In this document: positions 15,101-25,833 of the stretch, in pieces
Layout: each line of letters opens with the position of its first letter
Position numbering within the stretch: position 1 is the stretch's first letter
Assembly: GCF_041381155.1 (NCBI RefSeq)
Contig: NC_091144.1
Coordinates: forward strand, 30,808,980 to 30,872,979
Source: Argopecten irradians
Lineage: Eukaryota; Mollusca; Bivalvia; Pectinida; Pectinidae
DNA: 64,000 nucleotides
Direction of reading: 5' to 3'
The notes under the pieces: generated by a model
Database searches by the model: none
The model's input: the letters and a program-made list of their open reading frames with translations, nothing else
What the model was told of the DNA's origin: nothing
Position numbers and translations under genes: made by a program

Positions 15101-18100
15101 CAACAACATCTACATCTTCTACAACGTCATCAATGTCCACATCAGAAACACCAACAACATCTACATCTTCTACAATGTCATCAATGTCCACATCAGAAAC
15201 ACCAACAACATCTACAGCTTCTACAATGTCATCAATGTCCACATCAGAAACACCAACAACATCTACATCTTCTACAATGTCATCAATGTCCACATCAGAA
15301 ACACCAACAACATCTACAATATCTACAATGTCATCAATGTCCACATCAGAAACACCAACAACATCTACATCTTCTACAACGTCATCAATGTCTACATCAG
15401 AAACACCAACATCATCTACATCTTCTACAACGTCATCAATGTCTACATCAGAAACACCAACAACATCTACAATATCTACAATGTCATCAATGTCCACATC
15501 AGAAACACCAACAACATCTCTACATCTTCTACAATGTCATCAATGTCCACATCAGAAACACCAACAACATCTACAACTTCTACAATGTCATCAATGTCTA
15601 CATCAGAAACACCAACATCATCTACATCTTCTACAACGTCATCAATGTCTACATCAGAAACACCAACAACATCTACATCTTCTACAACGTCATCAATGTC
15701 CACATCAGAAACACCAACAACATCTACAATATATCTACAATGTCATCAATGTCTACATCAGAAACACCAACAACATCTACATCTTCTACAACGTCATCAA
15801 TGTCCACATCAGAAACACCAACAACATCTACATCTTCTACAATGTCATCAATGTCCACATCAGAAACACCAACAACATCTACACTATCTACAATGTCATC
15901 AATGTCCACATCAGAAACACCAACAACATCTACATCTTCTACAATGTCATCAATGTCCACATCAGAAACACCAACAACATCTACATCTTCTACAATGTCA
16001 TCAATGTCCACATCAGAAACACCAACAACATCTACAATTCTACAATGTCATCAATGTCCACATCAGAAACACCAACAACATCTACATCTTCTACAACGTC
16101 ATCAATGTCCACATCAGAAACACCAACAACATCTACAAAATCTACAATGTCATCAATGTCCACATCAGAAACACCAACAACATCTACATCTTCTACAACG
16201 TCATCAATGTCCACATCAGAAACACCAACAACATCTACATCTTCTACAATGTCATCAATGTCCACATCAGAAACACCAACAACATCTACAGCTTCTACAA
16301 TGTCATCAATGTCCACATCAGAAACACCAACAACATCTACAACTTCTACAATCGTCATCAATGTCCACATCAGAAACACCAACAACATCTACATCTTCTA
16401 CAATGTCATCAATGTCCACATCAGAAACACCAACAACATCTACATCTTCTACAATGTCATCAATGTCCACATCAGAAACACCAACAACATCTACAACTTC
16501 TACAACGTCATCAATGTCCACATCAGAAACACCAACAACATCTACATCTCTACAATGTCATCAATGTCCACATCAGAAACACCAACAACATCTACATCTT
16601 CTACAAGTCATCAATGTCCACATCAGAAACACCAACAACATCTACAATCTTCTACAATGTCATCAATGTCCACATCAGAAACACCAACAACATCTACATC
16701 TTCTACAATGTCATCAATGTCTACATCAGAAACACCAACAACATCTACATCTTCTACAACGTCATCAATGTCCACATCAGAAACACCAACAACATCTACA
16801 AAATCTACAATGTCATCAATGTCCACATCAGAAACACCACAGAAAACACCAACAACATCTACATCTTCTACAATGTCATCAATGTCCACATCAGAAACAC
16901 CAACAACATCTACATCTTCTACAACGTCATCAATGTCCACATCAGAAACACCAACAACATCTACATCTTCTACAACGTCATCAATGTCCACATCAGAAAC
17001 ACCAACAACATCTACATCTTCTACAATGTCATCAATGTCCACATCAGAAACACCAACAACATCTACATCTTCTACAACGTCATCAATGTCCACATCAGAA
17101 ACACCAACAACATCTACAACTTCTGCAACGTCATCAGTTTCCACGTCAGAAACAACATCTACACACTTCTACAACGTCATCAATGTCCACATCAGAAACA
17201 CCAACAACATCTACAACTTCTACAACGTCATCAATGTCCACATCAGAAACACCAACAACATCTACAACTTCTACAATGTCATCAATGTCCACATCAGGGA
17301 CACCAACAACATCTACAACTTCTACAACGTCATCAATGTCCACATCAGAAACACCAACAACATCTACAACTTCTACAATGTCATCAATGTCCACATCAGA
17401 AACACCAACAACATCTACAACTTCTACAACGTCATCAATGTCCACATCAGAAACACCAACAACATCTACAACTTCTACAACGTCATCAATGTCCACATCA
17501 GAAACACCAACAACATCTACAGCTTCTACAATGTCATCAATGTCCACATCAGAAACACCAACAACATCTACATCTTCTACAACGTCATCAATGTCCACAT
17601 CAGAAACACCAACAACATCTACATCTTCTACAACGTCATCAATGTCCACATCAGAAACACCAACAACATCTACAACTTCTACAATGTCATCAATGTCTAC
17701 CTCAGAAACAACATCTACACCTTCTACAACGTCAACAATATTCACATCAGAAACACCAACAACATCTACAATCATTACAACGTCATCAATGTCCACACCA
17801 GAAACACCAACAACATCCACATCTTCTAAAATGTCAACAACAGTGACATCAACAACATCTACAATGTCAACAACAGAGACATCAACAACAACTACAGGAA
17901 CACATACTACTCCAATTACACTGACGTCAGATGGAACTCCCGTCACAAGTGCTCAGACATCACTAACGTCACTTACTACGACAGCATCTGCCCCGACCAG
18001 TCCAAACTTTGACAGTGGTGTGGTGTCATTACATCAGCAGACACATGTGTATGTTATAGTTATTTCTGTTATAGCACTGTTAGGATCCATATATCATTAG
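128..18100 (+). CDS. Giant membrane-anchored mucin-like protein, 3' part (exons 128-158 and 4231-18100)
   Basis: I do not recognise an orthologue; this is a mucin-like (PTS-rich) surface protein by composition. A 31-base exon with good borders (ctgcag before, gtaagt after) joins in phase to 4,231 and reads WSHFTGASTT then SSTTTHEATS across the junction. The large exon opens with about 100 non-repeated Ser/Thr-rich residues, then a 36-bp repeat block, a 39-bp block (PSMTTTETQTTTT) and a 51-bp block (SSTMSSMSTSETPTTST). Ser plus Thr exceed 75% of each repeat, so dense O-glycosylation is expected. The end, SLHQQTHVYVIVISVIALLGSIYH in two parts (SLHQQTH, then a 17-residue hydrophobic tail), suggests a GPI signal or very short anchor. 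The frame is continuous from about 4,725 to 7,770, but many unit-breaking indels follow, densest at 8,740-9,500 and 10,660-13,440; probable consensus errors. The 5' exons are outside the window. Pseudogene status cannot be excluded. Confidence 0.72.
1801..2060 (+). repeat. Interspersed repeat with TATA-like box, copy 1
   Basis: The segment contains gatatagcactataaaaagg, then a run with agaagacacaacacgaatat and ccaaaacacacaccg. A diverged copy lies in reverse orientation at about 19,500-19,690, beyond the end of the mucin gene. The family is not recognised. The TATAAAA box may be a promoter inside a terminal region of a mobile element. Confidence 0.55.
2087..2318. repeat. Inverted repeat of about 45 bp at the LINE 3' side
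   Basis: aaggccaagagtgaggcggt at 2,085-2,105 recurs in reverse complement at about 2,290-2,318 (accgcctcacttttggcctt). The match continues, imperfectly, through the neighbouring ggaagaa/ttcttcc segment. It probably reflects two LINE-derived pieces in opposite orientation. Confidence 0.5.
2223..3600 (-). mobile_element. Decayed non-LTR retrotransposon (LINE), reverse transcriptase fragment
   Basis: On the minus strand the pieces read WRPITLLNVVY (near 2,985-3,020), then RGCRQGDPIAPYIFILCVEM (near 2,660-2,730) and QYADDTSLALDG (near 2,560-2,590, with the YADD catalytic motif at 2,575-2,586). These are reverse transcriptase motifs in the correct order, most like L1/Tx1-type LINEs. Stops and frame changes separate the pieces, so the copy is dead. 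It lies in the mucin intron, antisense to the gene. Neither an endonuclease domain nor an intact 3' end is visible. Confidence 0.8.
4640..4905 (+). repeat. 36-bp coding repeat block (STTTDLMSTTGV)
   Basis: About five good copies of a 12-residue unit lie just upstream of the main array, with degenerate copies to about 5,000. The unit combines STTTDL and MSTTGV. One frame change falls within it near 4,722. Confidence 0.8.
5200..12440 (+). repeat. 39-bp coding minisatellite, about 180 copies (PSMTTTETQTTTT and variants)
   Basis: The 13-codon unit is PSMTTTET followed by Q or P and TTTT or TTTQ. The part at 5,200-7,770 is diverse and in one frame. From about 7,800 to 10,600 the copies are nearly identical. 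From 10,660 on, copies are broken by small indels. Low divergence in the middle indicates recent expansion or gene conversion. Confidence 0.9.
6450..7080 (+). repeat. Higher-order duplication of nine 39-bp units (351 bp)
   Basis: The rare variants TETSTPTQPS, TKTPFITTTE and TPRTTTPS occur in the same order at 6,470-6,570 and 6,821-6,921, an offset of 351 = 9 x 39. Further block duplications have offsets of 312 = 8 x 39 (7,128 and 7,440) and 156 = 4 x 39 (7,561 and 7,717). Growth by blocks of whole units keeps the frame. Confidence 0.8.
12445..13440 (+). repeat. Transition zone between the two mucin arrays
   Basis: Units resembling MSTSETPTTST appear with irregular spacing, mixed with remnants of the 39-bp unit, and no long frame is open for the mucin peptide. 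The boundary between the two repeat families falls here. The indel density matches the poor-consensus zones, so the true boundary sequence is uncertain. Confidence 0.6.
13440..17830 (+). repeat. 51-bp coding minisatellite, about 85 copies (SSTMSSMSTSETPTTST)
   Basis: The 17-codon unit varies mainly at the second and fourth residues of the SSTM part (SST/TST/IST, then M or T). Copies from 14,700 to 17,100 are almost identical. Frame changes occur near 14,150, 14,187, 14,302 and 15,515. The last units (17,680-17,830) are degenerate and lead into the unique C-terminal region. Confidence 0.9.
18000..18100 (+). other. C-terminal hydrophobic tail of the mucin (GPI-signal-like)
   Basis: After the Ser/Thr-rich region come PNFDSGVVSLHQQTH and then VYVIVISVIALLGSIYH and the stop. 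A small-residue stretch (DSG), a polar spacer and a hydrophobic end with no basic cytoplasmic tail is the usual layout of a GPI-attachment signal. A tail anchor is the alternative. Confidence 0.5.
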
Positions 18101-18209
18101 ATAATTATGGTCTATATATTTTTATACAAGTATTCGATGACTGTGATATTGCTACACGTTTTAGCCGATATGAATTGATCATAATCTGTGCCCAGTTTTA
18201 AGAACATAC

Positions 18210-18348
18210 TTTAACTTTAAGGAATTCCACAACTTAAATGTTCCCCACAGGGAAGCATTACAGAAGTTAAGGGACGATCTTAAGTTATTGAGCCTTCCTT
18301 AATATATGTAATGCTTGGATGTTCGTGAAATAAAACTAGGGCCTGGTG
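18210..18348 (+). repeat. Dispersed repeat (ggaattcc...gggcctggt family)
   Basis: Shares aaggaattcc, gggaagcattacagaagtt and gggcctggt with the copy at about 40,490-40,660. A related segment lies at about 19,020-19,200. Ends are inverted around the aaggaattcc motif, suggesting a small non-autonomous element. Confidence 0.5.
18329..18334 (+). terminator. Candidate polyadenylation signal of the mucin gene
   Basis: AATAAA lies 229 bases after the stop, within a dispersed repeat fragment. Another AATAAA is at 19,349-19,354. Which one is used cannot be told from sequence. Confidence 0.3.
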
Positions 18349-19499
18349 ATAATTTTCTTTGATGCTATGAATACGTAGGTACCACTACAATATTATTTTT
18401 GTGACTTTCTTATAGAGTGCTATTTCGACATTTCAGACATAAGTCTGAATATGATATAATTTGGTGGACTAATTAGCATGTTTTTGTATTCAATATTTTA
18501 TATAAACATTTAATGGTGAATTAGTACATCGTCCCAATTTGGCATCACAACAAAGCTGGTAAGTGCCTTGTATAATTCAAACTGTGATTGATTAATTGTT
18601 CAGTAGCTTTCAAATGTGTCATACTTAAAACCAAATCCTGTCACTTTATATTGTTAATAGAGTGAATAATTTTTATTATAAGTAGATAATACGAAAACAT
18701 TTTACTCCATTAAAGGGGCTGGTCTTCATTTCCTCATAATTATGTTACTCATTTATTTGATGAAAGTAACTGACCGTATGGGAAATGTTCCGCTGAACGT
18801 AAAATGCGGTAATCAAATGTATTGTATTCTCTTAATGACTACCATGTTATTGAACATGGTCTAGAGTTAGCATTATTTACTAGAAATTAATGTGACATGT
18901 TAGGCTAAAGATGTTATCATAAATTATTACATTGTATATTATATATCAACACTTTGTTTTCCTGAACAATAAGGTATCATGTCTTCATTGTTGTTTTCAC
19001 AGAAGAAATATTTCACCTTGGGTTCAGTTTCAACAATATTTCTGAACTTTAAGAAATATTTCTGACTGGAAATATTCCATAGAAAAACATTACGTAATAA
19101 GTTAAGGAAATTTTTTTAAATCTTAACTTCTGTACTTATTTAAGGCTTTTCTATGGCGAATTTGAGTCAAAGAGTTCCTTAAAGTTTAGGTGCGTTGATG
19201 AAACTTGGGCATGAAGGCTTTTTGGTGCTTAATGAATGCTAAAATATAAATGGTACAAAATATATGTACTTATAAAGGAATATTTTAACTGCTGTAAAAC
19301 ATTTATCTAGGCATACCATTATACCTTTGCTACTTTTATAAAACATTCAATAAAAAATGTTTGGAATGATATTACTATTTGTTCTTTCTTAGTTTGATTA
19401 TTCTTGATCATATGTGGTAAATGATTTTGATCAAACATAAAAGCTTGATCTGGTTTTATCGTTTTAACATCCTGCTAACAGCCTGAATCATTTAAGGAC

Positions 19500-19690
19500 T
19501 GCCTCCCGTGTATGCAATGTGTAGTGTGTATGAAGTGCGGGTGTGTGTTTTGGGCGACTGCGGTATATTTCGTATTGTGTCTTCTTGTATAGAGGAACTG
19601 TTGCCCTTTTTATAGTGCTATATCACTGAAGTATGCTGCCAAAGACACCAAGGCAAGCAACACACCCCCTCCGGTCACATTATATATTGA
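19500..19690 (-). repeat. Interspersed repeat with TATA-like box, copy 2 (reverse)
   Basis: Reverse-complement match to about 1,801-2,060: agcactataaaaagggcaa, agaagacacaatacgaaa and cccaaaacacacaccc all recur in order. With copy 1 it brackets the mucin exon as an inverted pair about 17.7 kb apart. Confidence 0.6.
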
Positions 19691-20689
19691 CAACGGCAGA
19701 CCATGCCCAGTCTTACTTCCTGTATGCTGAGCGCAAAGCAGGATCATACCTATGTACGTAAACCATACTGCAGATTATGTAATCAATGTAAGCAAAAAGT
19801 CAGGTGTATGACCATCACGCATAACCACATGTCAGGAACTACAGCGTTATAAAATAAATCAAAATCCTCTTTGCTTTTCATGAATTTGGTACACAAGCAC
19901 AAGCGATACAATCATGGAATTCTTCAAATGGCATCCAGCATTAAAGTGTTATATAAACACAAATCTCCAGTTGAGAATATCCCACTGAAGCTTAAATAAA
20001 TGCTCTGAAAGATATACATTGGTATTTACTGTAGCACCAAATGAACGTTTTAATTGTATATATATGGAATATATGGTATGTTTATGGCAGTATATACTGT
20101 AGATATGGAAATTTTCACGCGAGAGAAATGTACGCTATTTACACGAAGGACATTTTAGCATGACCATTTCCCAAGCGTAATGTTTGGTATATGTTGAGAC
20201 TATATGTTACAAAAAGTTAAAGGGTGTAATTTACGCAAAATTAATAACAAAGCCAAATATTTACTTATGCTAATTACGAAATTAAACTCTCCAGAAATTA
20301 AACACTTGCAAAAATATCCATGTTACAGTATGATAATCTGTCACATATATTTCAGAATATTGTCTACTGTAACAGTAAGAAAACAAACAAAACATATAAT
20401 ACTATGAAATAAAAACATGTTCATGATAATCAAAAATAGAAACAAAAATAAAACTTTTCTTTAAAGGTTTTATTTCAACGATAAAAGATTTCCTTTTCAG
20501 GTGCATAGATGATTTCAACAAGAACTTACTAATTGTCAGGATAAAAAGATGCTATTTTCTTCAAACATCTAAATGTAATTAATTTATGCAAATCACCCCA
20601 GATTTTCCTTAATAATTCAACAATGTAGCAGTTGTCGAACCAACACAAATTTACTATTTTTTTTCTAAAAAAAAAACCCGTCTCTAGCT

Positions 20690-21105
20690 AGGTCTCTTAG
20701 TAACTCACAAGGAGTTGTTTTAAAGATTTTAGCCTATTTGACCCATGTGACCTTGAATGAAGATCAAGGTTATTCATTTGAACAAACTTATTAGCCCTGT
20801 ATCATAGCTTGCTGCAGGCTCAATATGAGTACCCTGGGCCTTTTGGTTCTTAAGAAGAAGTTGTTTAAAGATTTTAACCTTTTTGACCCCTTTGACTTTG
20901 AAAGAAGGTCAAGGTCATTCATTTGAACAAACTTGGTAGTCCTTCATCCCAGCATGCTACATGCCAAATACAGTGCCAGGCCTTTCTGTTATTGAGAAGA
21001 AGTCGCTTGAATGAAAAGTTTACGCACTGCACACGGCGCACAATGAAGGAAGATGCATGATGAAAATAGGCCATCCTGACCCTCAGGTCAGATGACCTAA
21101 ATGTA
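20690..21105 (+). repeat. Dispersed repeat, tail part (ggtcagatgacc family)
   Basis: Two internal units of about 160 bp each carry gacc, caaggt and cattcatttgaacaaactt. The end reads catcctgaccctcaggtcag then atgacctaaa, the tail shared with 37,686 and 43,806. No head is seen on the left. Confidence 0.65.
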
Positions 21106-21839
21106 GCTAATAAGAGGTAATATTTCCATTTTGGAACTTTTTTTTTAAAGTTTCACTTTCAAATTTAGTTTTAATCAATTATTTTATGACATCTGCAGTT
21201 ACGTTACTGCAAGGTTTTTTAATTCATTAACAAAAAAGACATTGTGTATTTATGGCCAATGTATAACAACAAAGACACATGGTATTTTAAAGTCATGTTG
21301 CAATCTTTGGCTTAACAAATATTACACAAAACCATTGCTAAAATCATAACTCCATTATCATACATGGGTAAAAATAAAATAAAAAATGATTCACAAGTAT
21401 ATATTTATAGGGTCAAATCAATGCAAATGGAGGTAATCGGGAGGTTTATACATTTACCTGTAGACAATTTTGAGGTTAATGGTGATTTTTCACAATGACT
21501 GAATGCAGGTGAAGCCAAACTAATCAAAGGAGGACAGCAAATGCATGTGTGATAATTTATAATCCATCTTCTTATGAATGTATGTGCATTATATGTATAT
21601 CTACCATCATTTGATAACTAATTCTATAAGGTAATCACAAAAAACAATACAATGTACACGTAACATTTTCCCCAAACCAATAAAAAATCTACATATCAGG
21701 ACAAATGTTTCTTGATCACATTTTGTGTATAAACCAGTATAAACACACATACAATGATTTAAAAATGGATTTCATTTTGAGCAACAATTATGCATAGTAA
21801 TAATTACAAGTTAAAATGAAAGGTATGGAACAAGATAGT

Positions 21840-21987
21840 CCGTCTTTGCATATTACAGAGTTAGCTCCATTGCAGGTATGTATCCATTGTGACCTCATTA
21901 TTCTATGGGAACAATTCACATTGCTTTGTCGTTTAATCGTTTATTACCTACCTGTAAGGACAGATTACTCTGTAATATGCAGATTGG
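21840..21987. mobile_element. MITE-like element with terminal inverted repeats, copy 1
   Basis: The left end ccgtctttgcatattacaga and right end tactctgtaatatgcagatt are inverted copies of each other. The same ends flank 32,341-32,525. Short and non-coding, so a non-autonomous DNA element. Confidence 0.65.
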
Positions 21988-22919
21988 AAAAGTTGGAGAG
22001 AAGGTTCAATATTTTCCTTGCTTTAGAGCACAGCTAGTTTATAGGTAGTGGAAGCTATCCATAGAATACTAGAAACTAAAAACATGGCCAAGCTGTCTCT
22101 ATACACTGGATTTTACAATGTTACCATCTTACATGAGTCATTTATGATGATTCTTCAAAAGATATAAAATTTTGTCATTAGAAGAAATTAATGAAATCCT
22201 ATTGTCACATTCTGCAAACATTGGTCAAGAGGTCTATGGTACAGACTCAGTTATGGGATGAATAAGGTATTACAGTTCATTAATGGAGAGTGTATAGGAC
22301 TTAGTGGCCAGTCACTGTGGTGGTCAAGATATGGTCAAAACAGTTACCATATACATGTAATATATATAACACATTTACATATTACATGTTTTGTCAGGAA
22401 TATGTGTCTACCAGCCATCCTATCACCTGTGCTTTTGGTTAAGCATATTAAACAATATACATGTATTAACATCAAGATATAATCTATAAATTGCAGTCAA
22501 GGTAAGTTATCTCATATTCAAACGCCAACCTCTCACATCCAAATACCAATTGGAGAAAAAAAAAGAGCAAAAACATTTTCAATATTTATATCACAAGAAT
22601 GCATATCAATGTTTTCTTTTATGTGAGTATGTATATCAGTACTATCTTAATCAGTTTCAGCAATACAAATCTGTTCATACATAATTCAAATTCATGTAAA
22701 AGTAGAAATCTGCATACATTTATTGCATATTGCTTTTAGTCTTCTGGCTTTTATATATCTAATTCATACAGTGTACATGTACATGGAATATAAAGAATAA
22801 AAGGTAACGGCTGATAGTGGTCTCCATGACACATTGGTACATTGGACTAGTGCATGTATAGCTGCCAAACTTGTATATTGTTTAACAGGAAGGAGACTAA
22901 TTATTAACAATCATGACAT

Positions 22920-23030
22920 GTTCATATACTGTAAAACCTGTCCACAGAGAAAATGGGTCTTTATACACAGTTCTAATGGTGTTGATATTGGCTATTTGGA
23001 ACCACTGCATGGTCTCATTAAGAAGGTGGT
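22920..23030 (+). repeat. Dispersed repeat fragment (gtggtcttaata family)
   Basis: tgtaaaacctgtccacagag, ggtctttatacacagttcta and ctcattaagaaggtgg resemble segments at 52,250-52,400 and 60,675-60,760. Probably one old dispersed family. Confidence 0.45.
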
Positions 23031-24069
23031 TTCATTGTAAATAATATACCCTACATTTGACAAAGTACTGACCAGTGTGATTTTGATATTCATTACATCA
23101 TGTAGGAAAGGACTTAAAACACTTTCCCACCATGCTTATATATATTGTCAATGTCATATTTCATAAAATGCAAACAAGTAGTGTATATAATTTATAGACA
23201 AAAGAAATAAGTAAAAGTATTAGCCATTTTGTTCTTGACCTTAAACAAGTTTTACTGTCTGTACAAGAACCATGGAATGAGACACAAGTTATTACAACTT
23301 ATGAAACATGTCCCTTAGTATAAGGATATAGTAATGCACATTTCAATCAAAGGCCAATTGATAATGCAAGTAAAATCAATATTCTTTATAATAAGGAAAC
23401 TTTCATATACAATTTGACATATACTGACATGGGTTACATTCCAATACTGAGCTAAACTTTAAGCTACCAGTGGTCATACTAGCCATTCTGTTCTTAAAGC
23501 AGGCAAAACATGCCCACTAAAATATCAAGTTTTACGTGTGGATTTTGAAAGCAGTGTAGAAATTGAAAGCTTCGTTGTACTGAAACTGAATTACTCTTAT
23601 TAAATGAGCTATGGGCAAAATTATACACAACAAAATATTATCATGGTTACAAATGATTCCTTGGCTACATGCAATGATAGAAGTTTGTATTGATGAAATC
23701 AAAATTCTCACAAGTATTTCATGCTTAACCTTATAGAAACACACAAAAAACGCTACTTTTTTCCAGTCGCCATACAATTACAGAATGCTAATTAAAGATA
23801 ATGATTAATGAATACATGTATTTTCACTAGAATTATTACAGAAAGTAAATCCAATTCCAAGGCTTCTTCCTCATGCGAGTATGATATCTAATGATGATAA
23901 ATTATAAAATAAAATCAATAAATTTATATTTAGAAAAAAAATGGATTTATTATTGCTAGTTATACAAATGAGAGTCAAGGTCCAGGTCATTTTTTGGGGT
24001 TTTGGATTATCTTTTTCTCTTTTGATCAGCAGAACACCAATATTCTAAAATAACATTTTAACATGTGAA

Positions 24070-24205
24070 TTTCAAGATACCAAAACAACATGGGTAAAGT
24101 ACAATTTATAGTGAATGTGACGTCATATTTTGACGTAAATTTTGTCACGTCACAATAACTGGAAATCGTTCTTTACCCCCATTGTTTTGGTATTCCAAAA
24201 TCTCT
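24070..24205. mobile_element. Fold-back element, copy 1 of a three-copy family
   Basis: Arms caagataccaaaacaacatg and the inverted cattgttttggtattccaaa flank a centre with a perfect TGACGTCA (24,118-24,125). Related elements are at 37,985-38,160 and 48,140-48,312. Confidence 0.55.
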
Positions 24206-25051
24206 GTATTGAATCAGGTAAGATTGAAAATGTAAATTATTTTGCATTTCCATTTCTTAGAGATAAAAGACCAGTTAACATGCTAGAATATGATTCACAC
24301 AAATAAATGATATTTAATATATATCATTAAAAATCATTACACTATTCAGAGCATTGGTGCCATTTCAACTGTTCAATAACCTATAGATAAGATAAACAGT
24401 ATATATAAATATAATGAGGTACTAATTAGGCATTAATTTCAGTGTTTTACATTCTTTTACAATGAAATAATTTGAGTTGTTGCACCTAGCCAATAGTTTA
24501 GTTTAGTTTTGACTGTGCCACTTCTAAAATTTCCCACGAAAACATTCTGTTTGTGTATGACATAATACTTGACATGCAATTCTTTTGGTCTATTGAAAAT
24601 AACTTAAAACTTTTAACCAATAGTAATGAGTTTAATATAACAAAATTAATTTATATAAATACATGTATGTGAAATTTTATCAAAATCATAATAATTATTA
24701 CACTTCAAATGGTTCTGTTTAATCCATGATTCAATTCTGCAACATTCTCCTAATATATTTTCTGCAGTTTATTGATCAAATACGAAATTAATGTAAAGTT
24801 CATGGAAATTTTGGATACTTCCCGAAACAAAACAAAAAATCTTTAAAGTCAGGTTAGATATAAACCAGAAAACTCATTGAATTAAATACACATCTAAGTG
24901 AACACATGTATTATTTTATCTGGTATATTGTACAACATCAACTTTATAATTTATGATATATTTGATATTTTTCATCCCAAACAAGCATATATCCTGCATT
25001 AAATAAGTATTTCTATAATAGTATCCAGATTTAATACAATGTCATTATGTA

Positions 25052-25299
25052 AAATTTCAACTTAGAATTTATATACTAGTATAATTAATTTTTCTTTGTT
25101 TTCATACCAACTCTGGCTTTCTGATTGGCCAATATTTCTTTTGCATATCACTATGAAAAAAAACTCTGAAGATGGCGTGAAACCTCGACGTTGTCGTGAC
25201 GTCACAATAGAGACATTGACGTTGCGTATTGATTCGGAAAAAAGAATCCTTTGAAAAACCACTATAATGTTAAATTTCAACTTAGAATTTATATACTAG
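25052..25299. repeat. Element flanked by 28-bp direct repeats
   Basis: The 28 bases starting aaatttcaacttagaattta are identical at 25,052-25,079 and 25,272-25,299. Between them lies a 192-base segment with ctttctgattgg, a TGACGTCA octamer (25,197-25,204) and attgacgttgcgtattgatt, related to 27,645-27,830. Confidence 0.65.
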
Positions 25300-25833
25300 A
25301 ATATTCTGTATTAACACCAGTAAAAGCTGTATTTGGTACATGTATTTCTATACCTTAAATATAAAAAATAAAAATCTGTTTTGTAATGTTGTATTTCATT
25401 CATGCAAAACTTTTACTTTAATTTTTCTAAATTTAACAGTAAATCTTACACATGCATTTTATTCTCCAAACTTAAAAAAAATGTATTTATATTTGATAAA
25501 TGTATTTTATAAAAACGCTACTATGATTTAATATTTCCTTATCAAACAATTATCTTTTCTGTCATGTTTGCACGTCATAAAAAAAAAAAAAAACTTTCAC
25601 CTTATCATTTAAATATTTTAAATCTCGGATACAGCACTTTTAACGAAACATCAGACACACTTATTCAGTAAATAATCACAATACCATCGATGGCACCTTG
25701 TAAAATTAATCTCAAAACAAACATCTATTCTGTTATGTTGTATGCCATATAAAACTTCAACCATATATTTTTTATATTTAAATCTCAGACACTGTTAACC
25801 CAACATATATTAAGACGGACTGATTCAGAAGAA

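Larger units (their letters stand above)
18101..25833. other. Intergenic region between mucin and PRADC1
   Basis: AT-rich sequence with no coding stretch I can support. It holds the dispersed repeats and fold-back elements listed separately (18,210, 19,500, 20,690, 21,840, 22,920, 24,070, 25,052) and the likely 3' UTRs of the two flanking genes. Confidence 0.6.

Noticed and set aside
4694-17946. Many long minus-strand and shifted plus-strand open frames (DVDIDDVVEDVDVVGVS, HQCPHQKHQQHL, NVINVHIRNTNNIY and Cys/Ser-rich types), some over 300 codons
   Set aside because: They arise because the 39- and 51-bp units are multiples of three and lack stops in several frames. The Ser/Thr frame joins in phase to the upstream exon and to the unique C-terminus, so the others are shadows.
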